In this document: piece after piece, positions 39,439 through 43,275 of the stretch
Position numbering within the stretch: position 1 is the first letter of the stretch
Layout: every line of letters begins with the position of its first letter
Virus record (IMG/VR): IMGVR_UViG_3300030102_006326
Location: 1-43,275 of that record
Source of the DNA: a virus
Strand: one strand, 5' to 3'
DNA: 43,275 nt
Notes under the pieces: generated by a model
What the model was told of the DNA's origin: nothing
The model's input: the letters and a program-made list of their open reading frames with translations, nothing else
The model's database searches: none
Translations under genes and position numbers: made by a program

Positions 39439-40142
39439 GGCTCTCCCTCAAACATCTCCATTTCGCCTTCGTCACCCCATATCTCATCATCAGGCTTACC
39501 TGTTCCATTACAGGCTACACAAGTCATCATGTGATACGATGCATCCTTACCAGCGAGTTCTTTTGCGTGTGCAAATGAAGTGGCTCCATCGGTATTCCCG
39601 CTACCAACGGTGACTAATTGCTGGCCTGTGCCTTCACAAGAGGGGCATTTGCCTGCCTCATAGTACGCGATTTCTTCAAGGGTGCGTGGTGCTTTGACAA
39701 CAGTCCATGCTCGGTCAAATGCGGTCATTTGCTCACTTGCTAACTTTTCTTGCCATTCTTCACTTTTGCTCTCATCAAGGTGAAAATCGCCAATCTTATC
39801 CCTTTTTGATTCGGGATTTGGAAGAAATATACGAGCATACTTTGATTTTTTGGGATTTTTACGAGGTCTTGCGAGATTTTCTATATCCTCTTGCATATTT
39901 CCCCAAGATTCTTCCGAATCAAGGTATTCTCCCTTATCATTTACAAGATTAGTGGGTTCTAAATGACCTCTAAACATCTTTTGAGGTTTGTCTGAATTGG
40001 GCATAAATATCTCAATGGGGTCTGCGACATGGATAAAGTGTTGAACATTCTCATAGCCGTCTATTTCATCGTATGCTTGTTGGAGATTATCTATCATAGA
40101 GTCCTCTTCTCTCCTACGCCATGCTCGGTCAAATGCGGTCAT
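39435..40142 (-). CDS. Double-tagged protein: FDxAW at the start and again at residue 139, with a CxxCxGxG domain
   Basis: 235 residues, starting ATG 40142. The first tag is FDRAWRRRE, followed by a ~125-residue unrecognised region. A second full tag, MTAFDRAWTVVKAP, begins at residue 139 (ATG 39728). The 97 residues from there contain CPSCEGTG and CVACNGTG (module residues 28-31 and 70-73), zinc pairs like those of DnaJ cysteine-rich domains. So this is either two tagged genes fused in one frame, or one gene with an internal start for the second. The 25 bases around each ATG are identical, a sign of recent duplication. Confidence 0.7.
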   Translation of the reverse strand: MTAFDRAWRRREEDSMIDNLQQAYDEIDGYENVQHFIHVADPIEIFMPNSDKPQKMFRGHLEPTNLVNDKGEYLDSEESWGNMQEDIENLARPRKNPKKSKYARIFLPNPESKRDKIGDFHLDESKSEEWQEKLASEQMTAFDRAWTVVKAPRTLEEIAYYEAGKCPSCEGTGQQLVTVGSGNTDGATSFAHAKELAGKDASYHMMTCVACNGTGKPDDEIWGDEGEMEMFEGEP

Positions 40143-40143
40143 T
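39705..40143 (-). repeat. 25-base identical tag-coding repeat
   Basis: 39705-39729 and 40119-40143 are identical over 25 bases. Both cover the start ATG and code for MTAFDRAW. Related, slightly diverged copies lie at the starts near 39438 and 40639. The tag therefore spreads as a DNA module. Confidence 0.9.
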
Positions 40144-40639
40144 CTCTTAACCTCCTCAACTGCTCCTCTATGTGGGCTATTCTCTTCTTGTTAGAGAAGA
40201 GTCTTGCCGAGGTGTCCAAGAATGGTGCTATCTCGGACTGTGATTCATTATGCCCGTCTTCGTCATCATCTGCATAAGGGTCATCCTTCAATTGTGCTAA
40301 CAAGTCCTCTATGCTTCTCGCTGTTTTCTCACGACTTTGAATCTCATGGGGTAAATTAGGGTGCATTCCAACCATAATAGTCTCCGGGTCGCTATCCAAC
40401 TGATACATCTGCTCGGTTTCTGGGGCTACTCTGATTTGTGGGATGCCTTGCCTCATGGTGGCATTATCCCCGACATCAGAACCCATGAGTGCATAAACCA
40501 AAGCCTCGTCATAACTCATAGGCCAATAACCCGTATCAGGGTCGCCTTCCTTGCCACCTTGATACAACACATCCATAACTTCACCATCGATGTCGTATGG
40601 TGCTTTGACAACAGCCCACGCTCGGTCAAAGGGGCTCAT
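40139..40639 (-). CDS. FDxAW-tagged protein, unknown function
   Basis: 166 residues, starting ATG 40639. The tag is FDRAWAVVKAP; the first nine residues after F match the second copy of the double-tagged gene except for one. The rest is acidic in the centre, with no cysteine pair or recognised catalytic motif, and ends in a basic coiled helix (IAHIEEQLRRLRE). It overlaps the neighbours by 4 bases. Confidence 0.65.
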   Translation of the reverse strand: MSPFDRAWAVVKAPYDIDGEVMDVLYQGGKEGDPDTGYWPMSYDEALVYALMGSDVGDNATMRQGIPQIRVAPETEQMYQLDSDPETIMVGMHPNLPHEIQSREKTARSIEDLLAQLKDDPYADDDEDGHNESQSEIAPFLDTSARLFSNKKRIAHIEEQLRRLRE

Positions 40640-41316
40640 TGGTCCGATCCCTCCATCAATCTCCTCGCATTCTCCCTCGCCCTGCGTCCCATTGCCTCAT
40701 TCATGTCCCTAGCAGGGGTCTTGCTCTCCAATGCAACTAGGTCATCGAAGTCATAACCAAGATGGGGATACCTTTCACTCAAAGTCCTAAAGCGCCTATT
40801 CGGAGCAACAGTGGTCCCAATCCTCATTCTCGGACTCCCGCTTCCCTTTCGCCTACGCATTGAGTCTAGGGCCATGAGCGCATACTCATGACCTCGACCA
40901 TACCTGTCCATGAATTCCTCCTTTGCCTCTCGATTTGGTTTGGAGGTATCTGCCTTGTAGGGTATCGGGTCATTCTGTGGCTGGATGGCTTCTTGGAGAA
41001 TTGAATCCAACGCCTTGTGATCTCCCTCATGCCTGAGTGTCTCAAGGAGACTGGCCTCCTTCTCCTCATCAGTGGTATTTCTTCTCCCGCGATAGGCTGG
41101 CATACCTTGATCAGTCATATGGAGGTCACTGGCCTGCAAGTTGGCAAATATCTCTCCTGTTTTATTGTCGTATCCGCCTAATATCCTGTTTGTGTCGATG
41201 GCGCTCAACGCTTCCTGCATAGTGTAAGGCTCTCCCGCCTTTCTCTTTTCATCAAATTTTCGTCTAAGAAACCTGAAGTCCTTCGTGAGCGCCCATGCCC
41301 TGTCGAAGGCGTTCAT
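40636..41316 (-). CDS. FDxAW-tagged HExxH metallopeptidase-like protein (2)
   Basis: 226 residues, starting ATG 41316, with a GGAGGTGA site upstream. The tag is FDRAWALTK. HEGDH at 96-100 is the HExxH motif, with a candidate third ligand E144 in GRGHEYALMAL. It is not closely related in sequence to the other two zincins, so they were probably recruited independently or diverged far. Substrate unknown. Confidence 0.75.
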   Translation of the reverse strand: MNAFDRAWALTKDFRFLRRKFDEKRKAGEPYTMQEALSAIDTNRILGGYDNKTGEIFANLQASDLHMTDQGMPAYRGRRNTTDEEKEASLLETLRHEGDHKALDSILQEAIQPQNDPIPYKADTSKPNREAKEEFMDRYGRGHEYALMALDSMRRRKGSGSPRMRIGTTVAPNRRFRTLSERYPHLGYDFDDLVALESKTPARDMNEAMGRRARENARRLMEGSDQ

Positions 41317-42791
41317 TACTCATCACCTCCGTAGTATCGTCGCAGATCGCGTATCATCTCCTCTCGCTGCCTGTCCACGGGTTCTATCCTCGTTCTTGGT
41401 CCGGGCCTCCCGCCCTTGTAATCGGCAACATAGTCATTGAAAATCTGCTCTACGTTGTCAGTGAGATGCTCGTCGATGACATCTTGGTATATCAGATTGC
41501 CATCCTCGTCCCTCTCCTTGAGCGTTTCTTGAATGTATCCATAATCATCGACGTTCTCATCGCCTCTCCTCGGATATCCGTAAGCGTCGTATTTCACAGG
41601 CCTCATTCTATCATTTATGAATCCGAGATACTCGTTGAGTAGTTCCTTCCTCTCCTCAAGGGGAAGACTGTCGAACTTATTCTCCACTCCAGTTTGAGTG
41701 ACTTTCGGTCTTATTAAATTGTCAATTTTATCCTGAATCTCGTCAAATTCGCTCATGCGATTTTCGTTAGCCTCCGACCCTAAACCTCGCTGCTCTCCGA
41801 CGAGTTGCCGGATCTGCTGTTGGCCGACCAACTGCCGTATCTTCTCAGGCAGATCCTCCATGGATCGAGGGACTGGCTCGTCCCCCGCCTCGACCTTCCT
41901 GAAGAATCGGTTGATGGCGTTTCTGGCCTTGCTCGTCTCCCTCTCTGCCGCCTTGATCTTCCTCGCATCAGGGCGATCTCCCTTCATGTCATATTCATCC
42001 CTATTCGTCAAGGGATCCTCCATGAACTCGCCGGATTCTATCATTCTCGTCATGGCCATGTCCCTCAGGGCATTGACGAGGTTCCTCCTGATCTGCTCGG
42101 TTCGCGGGACGACGAAACCCCCCTCAAACTCATTGGATATCTCGCCTGTCTCAGGATCCCTCTTGATGGCTGGCCTGAGAGCCCTCTTCAGCCCCTTGGT
42201 GTTCCTTCTGCTCTTTCTCGACCTAAGGGCATCCCTGATATTACTAAAAGCAGGTTCTGCTGGGAGTTTGTTATACATGAACTCGACATCAACGGGACCA
42301 ACATCCCTGTGATCCATTATCGATATGTTCGCTAGATCCGGTCTGTCTGGGTATTGGCCCGTATATGCCATCGTCTCCGCGGCAAAATCCTTGTCCCTCG
42401 TAGTGGGAGGGTTTAGCCCAGAACGACGCCTAGATGTGTTGTCACCTAGAAATTTAGGACCCCTTGTGCGGCTCGCTGCTCTAGCAGGTGATCCTATGGA
42501 GAAATCAGCATCGTGCATCGCCTCATGCATGATGGTTCTCATGATCTGATCCTGCGTCGATCTGCTCCCGCTACGGCCATAATTCGGAAGTTGGATGAAT
42601 GTGTTGTCCGTCACAACCCTGTCTCTCGGAGAGTATTTGAGATTCCCCTCTGAGTCGTATCCAATGGGGACTCGATACTTGTATTCATCAAGAAAGGGAG
42701 ATGAATAGCCAAGGGCATTCTTGGACCCTTTGTTATCGAGGCGAAAGTCGATCTTGGAGAGATTCCAAGCCTTGTCGAAGGCATCCGCCAT
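41316..42791 (-). CDS. FDxAW-tagged HExxH metallopeptidase-like protein (3), first gene of the array
   Basis: 491 residues, starting ATG 42791. The tag is FDKAWNLSK (residues 5-13). HEAMH at 89-93, with candidate third ligand E139 in FAAETMAY, marks a zincin domain in the N-terminal third. The remaining ~340 residues are helical and charged, with an apparent short tandem repeat (QQQIRQLVGE/Q near 315-330), and no other recognised domain. The stop overlaps the next start by one base. No ribosome site is visible; an A/T-rich segment and the palindrome GCATT-AC-AATGC at 42802-42813 lie just upstream. Confidence 0.75.
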   Translation of the reverse strand: MADAFDKAWNLSKIDFRLDNKGSKNALGYSSPFLDEYKYRVPIGYDSEGNLKYSPRDRVVTDNTFIQLPNYGRSGSRSTQDQIMRTIMHEAMHDADFSIGSPARAASRTRGPKFLGDNTSRRRSGLNPPTTRDKDFAAETMAYTGQYPDRPDLANISIMDHRDVGPVDVEFMYNKLPAEPAFSNIRDALRSRKSRRNTKGLKRALRPAIKRDPETGEISNEFEGGFVVPRTEQIRRNLVNALRDMAMTRMIESGEFMEDPLTNRDEYDMKGDRPDARKIKAAERETSKARNAINRFFRKVEAGDEPVPRSMEDLPEKIRQLVGQQQIRQLVGEQRGLGSEANENRMSEFDEIQDKIDNLIRPKVTQTGVENKFDSLPLEERKELLNEYLGFINDRMRPVKYDAYGYPRRGDENVDDYGYIQETLKERDEDGNLIYQDVIDEHLTDNVEQIFNDYVADYKGGRPGPRTRIEPVDRQREEMIRDLRRYYGGDE

Positions 42792-42832
42792 GGCCGTTCA
42801 TGCATTACAATGCTTGAGAAGGGTTTCGGAGC

Positions 42833-42911
42833 GACAGGATTGACAGGAATTTTCTGGGAAAAAATTTCCCGCGTATTTTTTCAGGCTCCATTGGCCGCAT
42901 TGAATCCTGTC
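42833..42911. repeat. 9-base inverted repeat flanking a short palindrome
   Basis: GACAGGATT (42833-42841) and AATCCTGTC (42903-42911) are inverted copies about 61 bases apart. A direct near-copy GACAGGAAT follows the first. Between them, GGGAAA-AAA-TTTCCC (42856-42870) is a perfect palindrome. The cluster may be a binding or replication site. Confidence 0.6.
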
Positions 42912-42921
42912 AGGGCTGTCA

Positions 42922-43021
42922 GAAAAAAAATCGTGAAAATATCCGCCGAGCGTATGTGGTCAGGGGCGCGGGTCGCACAAAAAAAAAAAAAAAATTGGGC
43001 CTGCAAGCGAAAAAAAATCGT
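42922..43021. repeat. 13-base direct repeat with A8 core
   Basis: GAAAAAAAATCGT occurs at 42922-42934 and 43009-43021, 87 bases apart, with A16 between them (42979-42994). On the minus strand these are T tracts that could end transcripts arriving from the right. Confidence 0.6.
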
Positions 43022-43059
43022 TGCACTGCGTCCCGATTTGGCCTCCCGGCCTCCTCCAG

Positions 43060-43080
43060 CACCCGCCAGAATGGCGGGTG
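43060..43080. terminator. 9-base stem hairpin
   Basis: CACCCGCCA (43060-43068) and TGGCGGGTG (43072-43080) form a perfect GC-rich stem with a 3-base GAA loop. On the minus strand it precedes the T tracts at 43010-43017 and 42979-42994, the order of a terminator for a gene beyond the right edge. An origin or packaging role is also possible. Confidence 0.4.
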
Positions 43081-43275
43081 TGTGTCGGGGCGGGCGTAGG
43101 GGCTCAGTGGTGCGGTTTTGGGGTGGGTTAGCCCCCTCTCCACCACCCATTGCCCCCATTGCCTGAGGTTTTTTTTCTCGCATTGCCCGCATTGCCCGGC
43201 CCCTCCACCAGCCCACCAGCCCACATCCGGCCAATGGGGCGATCTGGGGCGACGTGTGGTGGTTTGTGGGGTAAT

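Larger units (their letters stand above)
42792..43275. other. Non-coding GC-rich region with poly-A tracts and palindromes
   Basis: This 484-base stretch at the right edge has no convincing gene. It differs in composition from the rest: A16 at 42979-42994, two A8 runs, then C/G-rich sequence with repeated CATTGCC motifs (about 43147-43200). It lies upstream of the leftward array, so it may hold its promoter, an origin of replication, a packaging site or the genome end. On the minus strand the A runs read as T tracts, which terminate archaeal transcription. Confidence 0.7.

Noticed and set aside
42810-43234. Frames of 100-118 codons on both strands at the right edge
   Set aside because: They are built from poly-A (K/F runs) and GC-rich repeats; the region looks non-coding.
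1-43275. tRNA genes, CRISPR arrays, integrase and att sites
   Set aside because: No cloverleaf-like sequence, no regularly spaced repeats with unique spacers and no recombinase motif were seen by eye.

Overview
The window looks like about 43 kb of a tailed double-stranded DNA virus (Caudoviricetes), most likely one infecting a marine archaeon. The virus call rests on a recognisable head module on the minus strand: HK97-type major capsid protein (8784-9944), capsid maturation protease (9983-11389), portal (16726-18456), large terminase (19701-21116) and a long repetitive fibre-like gene running off the left edge (1-4623). The archaeal call is an inference. It rests on many zinc-ribbon proteins, a Ras/Arf-type small GTPase, an HMG-CoA lyase homologue, and AT-rich TATA-like boxes about 30 bases before starts that lack a Shine-Dalgarno sequence. 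Other genes carry strong GGAGGTGA-type ribosome sites. A virus of Marine Group II (Poseidoniales) would fit, but the sequence alone does not prove it. No integrase, polymerase, helicase, tRNA or CRISPR array was seen, so the replication module must lie outside the window.

Layout, following transcription from right to left. (1) 42792-43275 is a non-coding, GC-rich block with poly-A tracts, hairpins and short direct repeats, upstream of the first gene. (2) 34443-42791 is an accessory array of small genes joined by 1-4 base overlaps or short gaps. Almost every gene begins with the same short peptide, F-D-x-A-W-x-x-x-K, and then diverges into unrelated domains: three HExxH metallopeptidase-like proteins, a ParB/sulfiredoxin-like domain, a GNAT acetyltransferase, zinc-ribbon and DnaJ-type cysteine proteins, and several unknowns. 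The array is interrupted by small membrane proteins and an HMG-CoA lyase homologue. (3) 31121-34317 holds a GP88-like cysteine protein, a 45-residue ribbon-helix-helix protein, two membrane proteins and the small GTPase. (4) 30353-31084 is an AT-rich DNA methyltransferase, the only convincing plus-strand gene. (5) 15573-30253 holds the candidate small terminase, large terminase, portal and many unrecognised virion-type proteins. One of these, 21109-22188, sits directly upstream of the large terminase and also carries the FDxAW tag. (6) 1-15568 holds a 1137-residue protein with a DNA-ligase-like nucleotidyltransferase region, then protease, capsid, connector/tail-type proteins and the fibre.

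The most interesting feature is the FDxAW tag system. It has fourteen copies in thirteen predicted proteins: twelve proteins have the tag at the N-terminus (one of them with a second, internal copy), and one has it at the C-terminus. A shared short targeting peptide on a set of otherwise unrelated, enzyme-like proteins is what one would expect of virion-packaged cargo delivered to the host, by analogy with the capsid-targeting sequences of T4 internal proteins. That role is inference. The sharing of the tag, including a 25-base identical DNA copy, is seen directly.
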